A stretch of 64,000 bases of DNA from Romanomermis culicivorax (GCA_963922205.1 CAWUHX010000007.1:434001-498000), one strand, 5' to 3'; counted from the first letter of the stretch, positions 1 through 12,554 are shown. The notes: generated from the sequence alone by a model not told the origin. Numbers and translations: made by a program.

Positions 1-1312
1 AGAAATTTACCGATATGTTCACCCCCGAATATAAAGATCTCATTTCACCTATTGAATTAGCGCCACCAATTTTGACTAACGACCGTCGGGTAAGCGCCAA
101 AGATCATGAAATTTGGGTAAAGACCAACCTAATGGACGGTGATAACTCTTCAATGTACCAAAGTGAATTATAAAGACGATACTACCGTAAATGGATTTGA
201 AACGGTTTCTGAACATTCGGTTGTTTTGGGAAAGTTAATCGAAACTGTGTACAAGATCTCTTGTTCGGTCGTTTTATGTTCATGCGAAGTTTTGGACGAC
301 ATGGGACTTTAAAAACTGCTAAGCATAGGCAACTTGTACTCATTCCAAGCAGTCAAACTGTACAGGGTGTTTCATAACTTCGGTGTAGGGGTACCATGAG
401 GTAAGGAAGTAAGTGAATAAAATAATTTGCTTGCAACGTCAAATAGAGCATCTGTTTTTCTGAAAAATTTGAGTCACATCAATTATGTCTGAGGAACGGC
501 ATTCGGATTCAGTTCAGCAGACTGACTGCACACTGGCGGACTGATTTCTGTACTTTGCAGAGTATGGATGCAGGTACATAAGTCACTAAAAAAGCAAAGA
601 AAAATTTGCTGAGACTTTTATCATCGGAAATTTAACATTTTTTGATGGCTGCTATATTCTTGTTTTTGAATCATTATTAGAAGCTTTTTATCCATGAAAC
701 AGATTCAAAATTCCACTAACGGCTAGCAATGAAGATCTGTGCCCAATGAAAAAGAATGTTCTATTGAAGCGTGGTTTACCATGAGTATACATAGCTCATA
801 TCTACTGTAGACATATATACGTGTGTGCTTTTGATACATAAAATGACAGGATAAAGGCTACCTGATGAGAAGTGAATTCCACAGAAAAGCTAGGCTTTCT
901 GTGTCTGATTTTGAACCAGTATGTTCATCCAAATTGTAGTGATTAAGACGTGGGCTATTGCCCAGCAACAGTTATTGATTTATGATAGTATAGTCAAAAA
1001 ATTCTTTAAAAAATTTTCTCATGACGTTTTCCATCTTACTCAGTGAAGAGTATTCGGAGGGTTTGGGGGTATGAACCCGCAGCAGATTTTTATTGACCAT
1101 CAGCAGATTCTTGCTGATCCCCAGCAGATTCGAATCCCCCCAGTATTGATCGAGAAGATGATGAGGGAAAATGAGAAAGAGAAAATAGAATATCGTCATA
1201 AGAATGAAAATGATGCAGTTAATTAACGGTTTTTCTAAACAAAGCATACTTGATTCCAAAGGAGTAACATGAAAACTTTAAAAAGTACTGACCAAGCAAT
1301 AGTTTCACGTAC
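1..1312. other. Non-coding AT-rich stretch at left edge
   Basis: I see no supportable exon, RNA gene or clear mobile element here. The short open frames lack splice signals or compositional support. It is probably intron or intergenic DNA downstream of the exon that ends at 1,313. Confidence 0.4.
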
Positions 1313-1612
1313 CTGACTAACGTAGATTGAAGAATATGCTGTTTGGATGTTATGTAAGGGTTCTCGCACACTGGGTGGTAGGCTCTCTACCACCGACCGC
1401 ACAGCCCTGCATCGCCTGTTGCGACTGCAGCAGTGCCCGTCACTCAAATTCAGGTCTGGGCCCGTGAATTGGATGAGCAACATCAAGTCTACGGGTTCAG
1501 AGGAAAATGCACGATGGCACCTTTTGCGCATCGTCACATTGAGAAGCCCTTTCTTTGCTTTATCAAGAAAGGGAGAAAAATTTCTATTCCACACCTGCCC
1601 CGACTGACCGTC
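1313..1612 (-). CDS. Internal exon, probably of the secreted Cys-rich gene B or of the next gene
   Basis: The exon is exactly 100 codons long. It is bounded by a good acceptor (ctgcag on the minus strand, 1,613-1,618) and a good donor (CAG then gtacgt, 1,307-1,312). The other two frames from that acceptor hit stops within about 25 codons, so the reading frame is secure. The peptide has a hydrophobic stretch (LMLLIQFTGPDLNL) and a short Cys cluster (GHCCSRNRRC). I recognise no domain. It starts and ends at phase 0, as does the 10,120-10,515 exon of gene B. However, the Cys-rich exon just upstream (2,290-2,512) may already hold gene B's stop codon. This exon could therefore belong to a separate downstream gene on the same strand. 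Confidence 0.55.
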
Positions 1613-2289
1613 CTGCAGAAATACTATGCTATGCATGTATGCTCAAGAGATCATGTTAGACTTTACTATGATCGAAGTCAACTAATCAATAGCAGGTTAT
1701 TGATCTTTTCTATAAAATTTGGTCAGTCTTTTTTGGATTCCAATTCGAATTGAGGTATAAAAAATTATATATCTACGATTGCAGTCGACCACTTTTCATT
1801 AATGTACGAAAGTATAGTCAATTTGACATTGAATACAAAAGAGTCGTCTGAAACCCGTAATTTTTAGATAGGCATTTTTCTCTAAACCGCCCAGTATACA
1901 TTTTCATCATATAGTTGTGTTTTTTTCACACATGCAACGCACATCAGAAAATTTTGATCTCTAAGACTCTATAGTTTTTGAAGTTTTTAATCGAATCGAA
2001 TTTAATCGATCACCGAATTTTCGCGATTGCATGTGTGATTGGACTGCCGCCTGAAATTTTTGCACTTATCCAAAAACTACGAGAGTTTCGCCATAGTGTT
2101 ATTGCCGATAATCGTATTTTTTTATATTTTTATATATCTTTCATCGCGTGATTTGTTTATATAGATCTCATTTTTTTGTAATATCGATCATACAAGTTTG
2201 TCGTATATTCAACTGCTGTATGATAGCTCATAATAACACTGGATTGTAATAATTTAAAAAAAATCGACACATAGCACACATTATCAGTC

Positions 2290-2512
2290 ATTTCATTGAG
2301 CTATGGTGACAACACATGGGTTGACATTGCATGGTCGTACTAGATTGTTGGGGTATTTCACATGTTGATCTTCCCGGACATCGCATGTTCTGATTGCACG
2401 GGCCAATGTTGGTTCCGGCGTCTTGGCAAATGCATAGTATGTCATTGCTCTGCTTGTTTTCGACGAAGCCGGGCAGAGAATCTATGGGACACGTACATAA
2501 ATTATTGTGTGT
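2290..2512 (-). CDS. Cys-rich exon of gene B, possibly the terminal exon
   Basis: The minus strand is open from an AG acceptor at 2,513-2,514 to a TGA at 2,288-2,290. The peptide has ten cysteines spaced as CTCP...CICQ...C...RCP...TC...QC...CC. This matches, position for position, the spacing in the 10,120-10,515 exon (CHCP...CLCQ...C...PCP...C), so both probably encode copies of one module. Acceptor phase 1 fits the phase-1 donor of the 3,211-3,411 exon, giving a Tyr at the join. No good donor lies before the TGA, so this may be the last exon of gene B. The polypyrimidine tract is weak, so the start is less certain than the frame. Confidence 0.55.
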
Positions 2513-3210
2513 CTGACGTCAACTAGCTTGACATTTCTGTGCTACAGCTGCATGAAAGTTTACCACATGGGCAACTGTTGCATATAATCGATCTCAAGAA
2601 TTTACATATGATTCACATTCGTCAGTGCAACATCTTTCGCGCTGCGCTACAGACTACGTAGCATGTGCCGTTCGACGCTTTCCTCGCGGGTCGTCCCTGC
2701 ATCAGTAAGTTATGTAAAAGCCGCGCAAACGGTGATTTGAGCTGCAAGCGCATGCGATGCACCGGCAGTAAGCTTTTTCTGTTCGAAAAAATACTGTTAC
2801 CAAAAAGTATTTTATTTCGGATCTTTTATGACAGTTTTCTTGACAGAAAATTATAAGTTGAAAAACCCATTTGGCAATAGTTGCTGCAGCACCCATGCGA
2901 CTACGTAACTAATCTTTCTCTATCAAGGTTCAGATTAACTACGTTTGCACTATATTCGATAGTGGAGAGATCCCAAATAGTTAGCTGAATGAATCAGGTA
3001 AGTACATTTCAAGCAATTGACAGGTCGTCTTGAAAATTGTCAAGATTCTCTGCATGATAAAGCAAATTTTCAATTAAGTTCTTAAAAACGCAATTCTTAA
3101 AGTTTAGTAAATCTGAAACTCGCAATTCAAAAAGATGCGCATCATCTAGTCATCTGCCCAGACATGAGTAATTCTTTCAGATTAGATATACATTTCCCTC
3201 TGTTCCTTAC

Positions 3211-3411
3211 AGGGATCGTGACTGCAAACTTGCGATTCTCTGTCGAAACTTGTCACAGCGGGGCATTTGAGACGCATCCATCGACCGCAGTATGCATTGT
3301 TAGGTGCAGGATGACATTGCAAGTAATATTTATTGGAAGTCGTGTCCGGTTCTAAATGAGCCAACATCCAACTGCAAATTTCGTTTTCTTTGACTTTGGC
3401 GCCATCTTGAG
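3211..3411 (-). CDS. Exon with CBM14 (peritrophin-A)-like chitin-binding domain, gene B
   Basis: The exon is 67 codons, phase 1 in and phase 1 out, with a tttag acceptor at 3,412-3,416 and a gtaagg donor at 3,205-3,210. The peptide carries the hallmarks of a CBM14/peritrophin-A domain: a Cys, then NKYYLQC, then CGRWMRLKCP, then a TSFDRESQVC ending. Five cysteines are visible, against six in the canonical fold. Members of the family bind chitin in cuticle, peritrophic matrix or eggshell. Gene B's second and third exons (13,794-16,190) encode another copy. The exon that should join this one to 10,120-10,515 (phase 0 to 1) was not found. Confidence 0.65.
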
Positions 3412-4889
3412 CTAAAAGTGTGTGCCTATTTTTTCTCGAAATGCTGGTAAAGACAACGGAGGATTCAGTTTCGTTATGATGAGACGATGCACAACAGGTG
3501 CATCGTCACTTCACTATATATGTTAATCCTTTTCATAATCATAATTCCTGAAATCGGTTAGAAAATCTCTGGAGTTGACTACATCCATGGCTCAATACAG
3601 CAAAATGTTTTTGCATTGGAAAATATGGTTGATCGGACACTTGATTCAAGATCAGAATTATATTATGGATTAAATGTGATATTTTTTAATCGGTGATTAG
3701 ACTAATCAGCCTTCCGTCATACCACAAAAAATAATCAACGATTTTAATGAAGACACGATTTCTGTAAAAATCAACCAACGCCTGTAGTTAAGTGTGATAA
3801 GTAAAAAATTAGTTATACCTCAAAAAAACATATTTTGTACAGTTTTTAGCACTGAGAAACATGCCAGTATCTGTTTGATCTAAAAATCAAAATCCGTTTT
3901 ACAACATAAATCCAAAGGTTCACAGTTTTTGCTATTTTCGAAATTTTAGGTCACAATCATTGAAGGCCTATAAGTAATTGGCTATGCAATGTCAATCAAT
4001 AAAACTTTGTCAGTGAATGTAACAATGTTTATTGTATATGCATGACACATATAGATATATGTAGCATCAAAATTATGGTTTACACTACACTTTAAATTCG
4101 AATTTCCAGCAGTTGTCAATGATTCAAATTCACATATTTTTGTACCCCATAAAGCCAAATAATCAGTGTCATTGATTAAACTCCACTATGTTATGGCTGA
4201 ACCCCTTGGCCACATACCCACAAAGTTTTATCAAAATAAAAAAACCATTGAGTGTGCCACAGTGAAACAAGTGGAAGCCATTTTTGAATCAAATTATAAA
4301 ATTTTTTGTTTAAAAATGCAGTCATTCACCCAAAATTCTAATAATCCATCTAAAACTTTTAAACATTGCAGGCTGACATCTTGGTTATATACCCTTAAGG
4401 TTTGGTCATAATATCGTTATCCCTCACATGGAAAATTACACAAATTAAAACACATTCTTGAAATTGTTGAAAAAACTTCAGGTGCAAAGTGATGTTCTAT
4501 TTAGTCAGAATGTTATTAATTCTGGTCCGAATCGACTACATTGCAGCCACAGTATGTGGCTACATACACACCAAGTTGCATCATATTAAAAATTAGAAAA
4601 GCCGCATTCTTTTGGTTAACTATAAGATGAAAGATTATTCAAATTTTTAACAAAAACTGATAAGGTAGTGAACTAGCATAAACGTTTTGGATCTTTTTCT
4701 GGTAAATGGGATACACATGGACACAAGAAACTATATCAAAGCTAAAAGAAGCAAAATTGTATTTAAAAGGTTATTAGTGACTCCACATAAAGCCAAAATC
4801 ACGTATTTCTGATCACTGTTCATGGCATGGTCTTAGTGATCCAAACCATCCAAAGTTACAAGAGAAATTTACAAATCACGTTCATGCCA

Positions 4890-6484
4890 TGAAATGTGAT
4901 AATTTTGAGCAGTTAAAGAAGACACTGAAGGACATCAATGAGGCATTCACTCAAATCCAATTCACAAACCCAATTGATAAAGTTGAAGCGGTATATTTAG
5001 CTGATGAAAGTATCACTAATGTATTAGAATGACATCAAGACCAGCTTAGATCAATGCACTAAAATGAAGCATGAAAAGACTGGAAAGACATCATTGACAA
5101 CCTCGAGGACAATCATGCTCACCTCCAGTTTGAAATTTCAATGAAATTTCTGCCATCCAGTGGATGGAAAGATATGAAAAGTAGTTTCTACACCACCACA
5201 CATTTTCTCCATCGCTTGCACAAGAGGGTAATGCAATTATTGGAATACTGACTGACACATTGACAAAAATCAAGGCAGAGCAGCCCACAATCAACAAAGC
5301 TTTTGTGTGATCTGTTAATGCTGGATGTTTTGATGGCTCCCCAACTTTGCTCATGGTGCCAACAATATCTCAGAAAACAGGCATGACTATAAAGAACTGG
5401 GACTTCTCTGAACCTCAATTTGTTAAAGGCTCATGTGACCAAATTGCTTCACTCATAGAGAGGCAAGTTCAACTGTTTATAAATAAAAACAATCGATTTA
5501 CAACTGCTGAAGAATTTATCAGGTGTCCTACAACATATAGAAAGGTCAAAAAAACATCATTCCTCACTGGCAATCTCAAAATCCTACACAAGAAGATGGA
5601 CCTTAAAGCAGTTAGTATCAGGAGCTATTTCAATTTCCAGTTCACATCTACTGAAATCAAGGCAACAAAAACTTACAAGGTTGATACTGGAAACATATTC
5701 AAGATGAAAATATAGAATTTTAAATGGTTACCAAAGCTTTAAATCCATCATGTAGTTCATGAAGACCAGACAGAGGTTTCACCCCTTCAAACATCAAAGT
5801 TCTGGATTGCTATCGATCTAAAAATCACAATCACAAACTTTGAAGAAGAATCTGAAGATCTTCCAACCACCAGTGATGAGCCATATAAAATGGAAAGCAG
5901 TGCCTTCAACTGTCCTGAAGAAGACTGTATGAAGGCTTTTGTACTCCATCACAACTAGTTTTGGGTAACTACAAGCTAATGCCATAGCGAACAAGTTTAC
6001 ATGATATGGCAATGCAAAGCTATAGTAGAATACTAGAAAGTGTTTGCTTGACCGCTGGCTTGCCTGAAGTTCAAGAAGCTCTTCAATTGTTTTATGAATA
6101 TGACTCATTTGATGTTATGGAAAAAGCTTGGGCTTTTAAGAAGCATAAGATATGGCATTCCTTGACAGAAAAACATCAATATTTGCTGGAAAAACACAAC
6201 AGTGGCATTGTATATCATCGAAAATTCAATGTTTAAGTTGTCGCTGGAGAAATGCGGTGGAACCTATCTTTTGTCAGATCTGACTTCCTCACACCACAAC
6301 AAATTACTGGATTCTTGGCTAGGGAAGCAAGCCATCGTCAGGAAGAACCTACTACATTTTATAGTAGCAACCTGAAAAGAGAATGCAGTGTTGAAGATGA
6401 AGAAAAACCCTATGAGTATCCAGTGATGTTTGATCCTCATTTAGAAAATGAAAGTGAACTACTGAAAACAGATTGTTTTAAATA
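4890..6484 (+). pseudogene. Degenerate coding remnant in the foldback element core
   Basis: Several adjoining open segments, in different frames and broken by stops, run left to right. The longest are 5,347-5,715 (122 codons), 6,006-6,236 and 6,252-6,485. Charged, protein-like composition (for example KAWAFKKHKIWHSLTEK) and their position between long TIRs suggest a dead transposase or accessory protein. I recognise no catalytic motif, so no family is assigned. Confidence 0.4.
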
Positions 6485-7189
6485 ATTGCTTCAATAATTA
6501 GTATGTAGATCTGACTCTTTACAAATGTCATGTGGTTTAGAGCAAATCTTTCTATCAGATTCAAGTGGATTTTATGTTGAGCTCTTATGATCTGAAAATG
6601 ATCCAGAGTTTGTCAGTTTTTGTTAAAAATTTGAACAATCTTTCATTTTATAGTTAACCAAGAGAACCTGGCTTTTCTAATTTTCTATATGATGCAACTT
6701 GGTGGGTATGTGGTCACATACTGTGGCCGCAATGTAGTCGATTTGGAATAGAATTAATAACAGTCCAGCTAAATGAAACACCAATTTGCACCTGAAGTTT
6801 TTTCAACAACATCAAGTGTGCGTTTTACTTTGTGTAATTTCCCATGTAAAGGATAATGATATAATGACCAAACCTAATGGGTATATAGCCAAGATGTCAG
6901 CCTGCAATGTGCAAAAGTTTTAGTTGGATTATTAGAATTTTGGGTTAATGACTGCATTTTAAACAAAAAATTTTATGATTTGATTCAAAAACGGCTTCCA
7001 GTTGTTTCACTGTGGCACACTAGATGATTTTTTTATCTTGATAAAACTTTATGGGTATGTGGGCAAGGGGTACAGCTATAACATAGTGGAGTTTAATCAA
7101 TGACACTCATTATTTAACTTTATGGGATACAAAAATATGTAAATTTGAGTCATTGACAACTGCTGAAAATTGGAATTTAAAGTGTAGTG

Positions 7190-7620
7190 TAATTCATGTA
7201 ATTCATGTAATTCAGGGGAAGTGCTATGGGAACCCCCCCCCCCCAGAAATCGTCGACCATATGGCTAGCCATTGGGCGACCGCCCCCCCAGGATTTTCCA
7301 ATCCAATGGCTAGCCATAGAGACCCCCAAACTTTTGGTCGGAAAAATACTGAAAAATGTCAATTTTTTGATTAAAAATGTCAATTTTCAAACGAAAAATG
7401 GTAATGTGGATTTTCTTGGCGATTCGCGTCATGGATACTTTTTTCGGTCTTTTCAGAGAAAAATTACTATTTTTTGAACTATTTTTCGGACTTTTTTCGT
7501 GAAAAAATCGAATTTGTTTTCCTTGAGCGACCCCTCCTCCAAAAATTCTGGGAATTACTGACCCCCGGCCCCAAAAAAGTCGCCCAACCCCCCTCCCTCC
7601 AGACGTCGGGGCTCCGTTAC
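7190..7620. repeat. GC-rich insertion in the right arm of the foldback element
   Basis: About 430 bp with no counterpart in the left arm interrupts the inverted repeat. It begins near a triplicated ATTCATGTA stretch, has a run of about twelve C at 7,233-7,244, contains two copies of the palindrome ATGGCTAGCCAT, and ends in C-rich sequence near 7,600. It is probably a later insertion of a small unclassified element. Confidence 0.4.
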
Positions 7621-8852
7621 ATGTATGGCTACATATATCTATATGTGTCATGCGTATACAATAAACATTGTTACACTCACTGACAAAGTTTTATTTATCA
7701 ACTTTACATACCTGATTACTTATAGGCCTTCAATGATTATGACCTAAAATTTCAAAAATTGCAAAAAATTTGAACGTTTGGATTGATGTTACAATGTGAA
7801 TTTTGATTTTTAGATCAAACGAATACTGAAATGTTGTTCAGCGCAAAAAACTGTGCAAAATATGTTTTTTCGAGGTATGATTAATTTTTTACTTATCACA
7901 ACCTCGGTCCAGTCTTAGAGAAATTGTGTCAGTTTTACCACGTTTAGTCCTAATCCACTTTCAGTCATTCGGACCTAAAGTTGACTTTTTTAGAAGAAAA
8001 AATGATGATTTTTTTCGGAAAGGAGCATGCCAACACGTCAATCCTGGGAAACAGTAAAAAGATTTCTAAAGTATGTGCTCCTATCAGGGAGACACATTAT
8101 ACCAAAAAATGACGAAAAAATCAATGCCATAAGGTATTCAACAATTGAAAAACTGTAGTTATCACAGCTTTTCTCATGACAAAATCGCATTATTTTCAAC
8201 ATTTCAAGTCAAATTTTACAGCCAGAAACGACATCGGAGTACAGTAGTAAGCTATAAGATTGCGCGAAGCACTGATCAACGCAGAATGACTGCCTTGCAA
8301 CAGGGTGTCTCTAAATGAGAGCAAGCATAATTTCAATGAGATGGTTTACCCAAATCATAGGAGGCATCCAAAGAGATGAATGTTATTCAGTTTCTTTCAC
8401 TGAAGACAGCTGTGCCAATATTTCTGCATCAAACTAATTTTTCACTTTACTACATCAACGTAACGTTGTACAATCATTAGAAAACGATGACTTCTCACTG
8501 AATTTCTATCTTTCGCTATCCAAAATTTGTTTTACGGAGCACACAAACTTGTTGCTCTTTACTGATCGAAGTCTATTGGTTGTTGCCTATTGCGTGGGCA
8601 GTAACTGATCAAATCAAAAGATTGCAAGATTTAGTGCAAAATTTGATGTTTTTCTTTTCCTAACTCAGCATACCAACTAAACTGCGTGAAAAGCTTGAAC
8701 TCAAGTATGAGGAATAACTTCCCAAGGGACGCTTATCAACAACCGGAGAAACAAGAAATTTTAAACAAAAATTGGCAATCTTTTTATTTGATCTGTTATA
8801 ATACATGCAATATGCAACAAGCAGTAGATTCATATCATGTAAAGTCAATTCC

Positions 8853-9099
8853 ATAGTTTGTTTTTCTTGAAATGCTTCTAAATAATGAAAATGGAAAGCA
8901 AGTAGTATTTCAGATTTTCACGATTTGCTGCTAAACAATATATCATTTAGGACTGGAAATTTGTGAGCATACTGACATAACGTTTAACAATTTTTCAAGT
9001 GAGAAATTTTACAGTAAGAGCTTTATGTTGACGATTTTGACGACAGTGCTGATTTGTGTCGCTTTTCAATTTGGAAGCATTTTATAAAAAAGAGACTAT
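8853..9099. mobile_element. MITE, TATAGTCTG family, copy 1
   Basis: This is a ~247-bp unit starting ATAGTTTGTTTTTCTTGAAA and ending with the inverse (GAAGCATTTTATAAAAAA...GACTAT). The internal sequence closely matches the copies at 11,218-11,464, 29,186-29,432 and 30,993-31,239. It has no coding capacity. TA at the borders suggests a Tc1/mariner-type TA target duplication. It lies in a gene B intron. Confidence 0.65.
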
Positions 9100-10119
9100 A
9101 CATGCTTCGTTAAATATTCGTCAAGCTATAGCGAAAGTAGGAAATGCAGTCAGAAATCATCTTTAGTGATAACGGAACTATTCATCGATGTAGTAGAGCG
9201 AAAAATCAGTTTGAAAAAAAAATACTGGTACAACTTTCTACAGCAAAAGAAACTGCGTATCTCTTCGGGTGTCTTGTGATTTGTCTAGACCGCAGCTAAA
9301 CATTACGGAAACTAAAATTTTTCGGTCATTATGTTTAATATTTCATACTAAACAATATTCCGCATAGGTCTGAAAATTTAAAAAATCCTGCAGCAAAAGT
9401 ATCATGTAAACGACTTTGAGGGTGTACTTTATTGTCATTTTTTAATGTACAAGAATGTTTACAAAAAGCGGACTGTAGTCATGGAAACCCTACGAGTGAC
9501 TACTATTCCTTACATGGAAAGCTATCCAAGCGTAGATTCTGAAATGGCATATTCTATTGTCAATTCAGTAGCCCATAGCGAATGGGGCTATTTTACACTA
9601 ACCATTCTTTATACAGAAATTTTCGTACACGCGAAAAACAGTATAAACATAGCCTTGATCTATCACAAAAAATACAAACATGCAAATGAATACAATTGGT
9701 AGACCTCAATAATATCAAAAAAGTTGTTCACGATATGAAAAATTGGTTTTATACCACTACGGAGCTCTGAAACACCAGAGTTCAGAACTGTGTATTTCAG
9801 GAACTGTCAGTCTAGTCGTATGAACGCTACTGTAGTTTGCAGGATGCTACATCGACTAGCTTTAGTCGTATGCTGAGACTAGATATAGGCGAAGTTTCCA
9901 TTGTCATCACATCTGACAATTTTCGGTGTAACTAGGGGAAAAATTATTGGTGTAACATTATTTAGCTTGCTATAGGCTATCGATGCTACTATAGCGTGTA
10001 TTATTTCTGAATTTACACTTGGGGAGTAATTCCCTCGTTAGTTGATCGTACTGCACAAATTGATCTCTATAATCCAATCCTCCTTATAGTAGACCCGCAA
10101 GTCAAAATATTCTGCTTAC

Positions 10120-10515
10120 CGTCAACGTTGAAGAATTACACTTACCCAAAGGGCAAGGCATAGGAGCCAACAGACAGTCACTTTGCTTTACACCATGGAC
10201 TTGGCACAAACATTCGAACGTTATTGGTTGTTGCCAGGCATTACAAGCTTGCTGTTGTTGCTCCATATGTGAATACTCCGGCGCCGGGCAATGGCATATT
10301 GATGATAGAGACTTGGGACACTGGCAGTTGTTTTGGGAGGCTAAAAAGTTGGCTTGATTTGTTGAGCTCTGATCACTTTGACCAGCACCGTTTTCGTTAA
10401 TTCTATGACAAGTGCATATTAGTGCTCCCCGTGGACATTGGCAGTGTCCATCTTTTACTATTTCCCCTTTAACGTACGTGGTAGGTTTATTCACAACAAA
10501 TCGATCGTTTTCAAT
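10120..10515 (-). CDS. Cys-rich exon of secreted gene B
   Basis: The exon is 132 codons, phase 0 in and out, with a ttttccag acceptor (10,516-10,523) and a gtaagc donor (10,114-10,119). Cysteines fall in repeated doublets: CQCP, CTCH, CQCP, CHCP, CLCQ, then CPLGKC at the end. The linker is rich in Ser, Asn and Gln, including a run of four Gln. The CxCP to CxCQ module recurs in the 2,290-2,512 exon. The phase-0 start matches the phase-0 donor at 13,793, so the splice to the preceding exon is consistent. It is presumably extracellular because the gene starts with a signal peptide. The module matches no family I know. Confidence 0.65.
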
Positions 10516-10589
10516 CTGGAAAACATATCAAATGAAGGTGTATGTTTAGCAGTTTCTAGTAAAAAATTTGAAATATAAACTTGCTCTCT

Positions 10590-10700
10590 TAATATTTACA
10601 AGCATTTCAAGAAAAACAGACCATAGAGTAATTTAAAACTAAATATGCTTGTTTTTTGCGAAAATACTTTTATCTATAGTCTTTTTTCAAATGCTTGTAG
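10590..10700. repeat. Fragment of the TATAGTCTG MITE family
   Basis: An inverted pair of family ends lies close together: AGCATTTCAAGAAAAACAGA near 10,601 and ATAGTCTTTTTTCAAATGCT near 10,675. The central part of the element is missing, leaving a short deleted copy. Confidence 0.45.
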
Positions 10701-10899
10701 CGCAAAAACGCTGAACGTAAGTACATATGCAGAATTTCGTGCTGAGATAATATCGTTGGTGACTGATACGTTAGGAATCGATTAACCGGCGGCGGGAAAC
10801 TGTTACTAAATAATTTCCATCCGGTGCAAGAAATGTAGGGCTGCGGTGCGATGCGCCAGATTTTGAGATTTTAACTTTCCAAAGCACATCAATTGTATC

Positions 10900-11217
10900 A
10901 CGATCTTAACTCCCAAATTTTTTTCATTAAATGAGAATCATGTGCAAAAATTTTTTCTCATTTCTAACTTTTTTCCTAAAAAATAGCCTTCAATTCCGTC
11001 AAACTTCAATTCACCGTTTTTTTCCTCGAAGATTTTTTCCACATGAGAACCGGACCCAAAATTTTTTTCCTCATTTTCCAAAAACTTTCCTCATTTTTAA
11101 AAACGTTTATAATGTGGCTACGGATGCTTTTTTATGCATTTTAGGAGCATATCTGAGCATTCTGTTGTATTTGGAGTCAGAAACCTGCAAAAATGAGGAA
11201 GAAAATTGAGAAAATTC
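10900..11217. repeat. Dispersed repeat shared with 38,000-38,230
   Basis: The stretch with CCTCATTTTTAAAAACGTTTA and TTTTATGCATTTTAGGAGCA is nearly repeated at 38,070-38,165. The sequence after the MITE (11,470-11,570) is repeated at 38,236-38,320. Before the MITE inserted at 11,218, both loci carried the same ~600-bp repeat. Confidence 0.5.
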
Positions 11218-11464
11218 TATAGTCTGTTTTTCTTGAAATGCTTCTAAATTATAAAAGTGGAAAGCAAGTACTATTTTGATTTTTACCATTATCAGCTGAA
11301 CCATTCATCACGTGAGATTAAAAATTTGTGAGCTTATACAATCAACTTTCAACAATTTTTAGAGTGAAAAATCTTACTGTGAAAGCCTTGTATACGGGAT
11401 TTTGACTGCATATTTAATTTTTGTCTTTCTACAATTTACAAGCATTTTATAAAAAACAAACTAT
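11218..11464. mobile_element. MITE, TATAGTCTG family, copy 2
   Basis: A full-length family member, starting TATAGTCTGTTTTTCTTGAA and ending GCATTTTATAAAAAACAAAC followed by TATA. It is non-coding and sits inside a dispersed repeat whose uninterrupted copy is at about 38,000-38,320, so the insertion is younger than that repeat. Confidence 0.65.
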
Positions 11465-11615
11465 AGTTATATTAGCCAAAATGAGCTCATGAAGAATATA
11501 TTGGTGTTCTACAGAAGCGGGTGAAGCATATTAACGATAGAGTTCTCAAGAATTTATCCGCTATTAACATTTCTATGGCTCTGATTAGAATCATCTAATT
11601 TTATTTAGTTCTTGA

Positions 11616-12130
11616 TCCGGCGCGGAGCGCCGGGAAAATTTTTGGATTTTCACTTTCTTAAACGCTGGAAATTGAACCTTCATAACGTTGGGAAATAAAT
11701 TATGATCCGACTGATGAAGTATAATTTGTTTCCCATTCCGGCGCGAAGCGCCGGAAAAATTTCACAGTTTTTTTATTCTAAAACGCTGGAAAATAAATCT
11801 CTCCAACAGATATTCATAAACAGAAGTTCTAAAATCGCAGTCTAGAATGATGTCTTCAATTTCCATCTTCAATAAACGCAAAAGTTCAGGTTGCAGATGT
11901 TTAAAAAATTCCAAGCATCGAGAGAAAAAATTGAGAGAATTGATGAAAAATCTCAATTTTGGGCGGCATAATTGACTGTTAACGTTTAGAAAATGAAACG
12001 AACTAACTTGATTGATAGAAACTGTTGAGTATTAATTAGTAAGTCGTAGTAGATATGCTAACGGCCGCGCCTGATAGAAAATAGTCAAGATTGTACCCGT
12101 GACCGGCGCGAAGCACCGGAAAATTTTGAG
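11616..12130. repeat. Cluster of CCGGCGCGAAGCGCCGG hairpin repeats
   Basis: Three closely related GC-rich hairpins occur at about 11,619, 11,736 and 12,103, each followed by AAAATTTT and a T-rich run. A degenerate version lies near 10,845, and another at 37,877 inside the LTR element. Each is a near-perfect short palindrome with a GAA loop. No coding function is visible. Confidence 0.5.
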
Positions 12131-12270
12131 ATTTTGACCCTTTTATGTCCACCAAAATGCATCTTTTCGGTTCCGAGTTCCTCAAAATTTTTTCCACAAT
12201 GAGAACCATACCCAAAACTTTTTCCTCAAAAGACCACATTTGAGGAAAAAACGGTGCTTCAATTGACTAA

Positions 12271-12551
12271 GCATTAGGGACGATACGTTAGCCCTCTTTT
12301 GATTGGCCGAAATTACCGCCCCCTTGTTGATTGGTCAAAATTTTTGAGATGTCGAAAATGCATTATATGCGTTTCAAAAGGGAAATATACGGAAAATTTT
12401 AGGCTTAGGCTTAGGGTAGGCTCTTCCAAATGAAGTTGTTAGATAAAACCAATAATACGCACATACTGTAGAGTAAATAACGTATTTGCGTGAGGGGGTG
12501 GGACTTGATTTGCAACCAATCAGAAGAGGGCTAACGCTTCGTCCCTAATGC
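12271..12551. mobile_element. MITE with 36-bp TIRs (GCATTAGGGACGA...)
   Basis: The left end GCATTAGGGACGATACGTTA matches the inverse of the right end, with three mismatches over about 36 bp. The interior is short and non-coding. It directly abuts the next MITE, whose insertion at its right border obscures the target duplication. Confidence 0.65.
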
Positions 12552-12554
12552 TTA

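Larger units (their letters stand above)
3788..7911. mobile_element. Foldback DNA element with ~870-bp terminal inverted repeats
   Basis: The left arm (about 3,788-4,662) is the reverse complement of the right arm (about 6,617-7,911). For example, the AAAGTTTTATCAA neighbourhood at 4,220 recurs inverted near 7,040, and the termini share GTGATAAGTAAAAAATTA. The right arm is lengthened by a GC-rich insertion at about 7,190-7,620. The core between the arms holds decayed coding sequence. I do not recognise the superfamily, and I did not find a clean target duplication. Long TIRs around a degenerate core would fit a foldback or MULE-like DNA transposon. It lies in a gene B intron. Confidence 0.65.

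Noticed and set aside
1347..1753. Two plus-strand frames near the left edge.
   Set aside because: They lie opposite a minus-strand exon with proper acceptor and donor, and have no support of their own.
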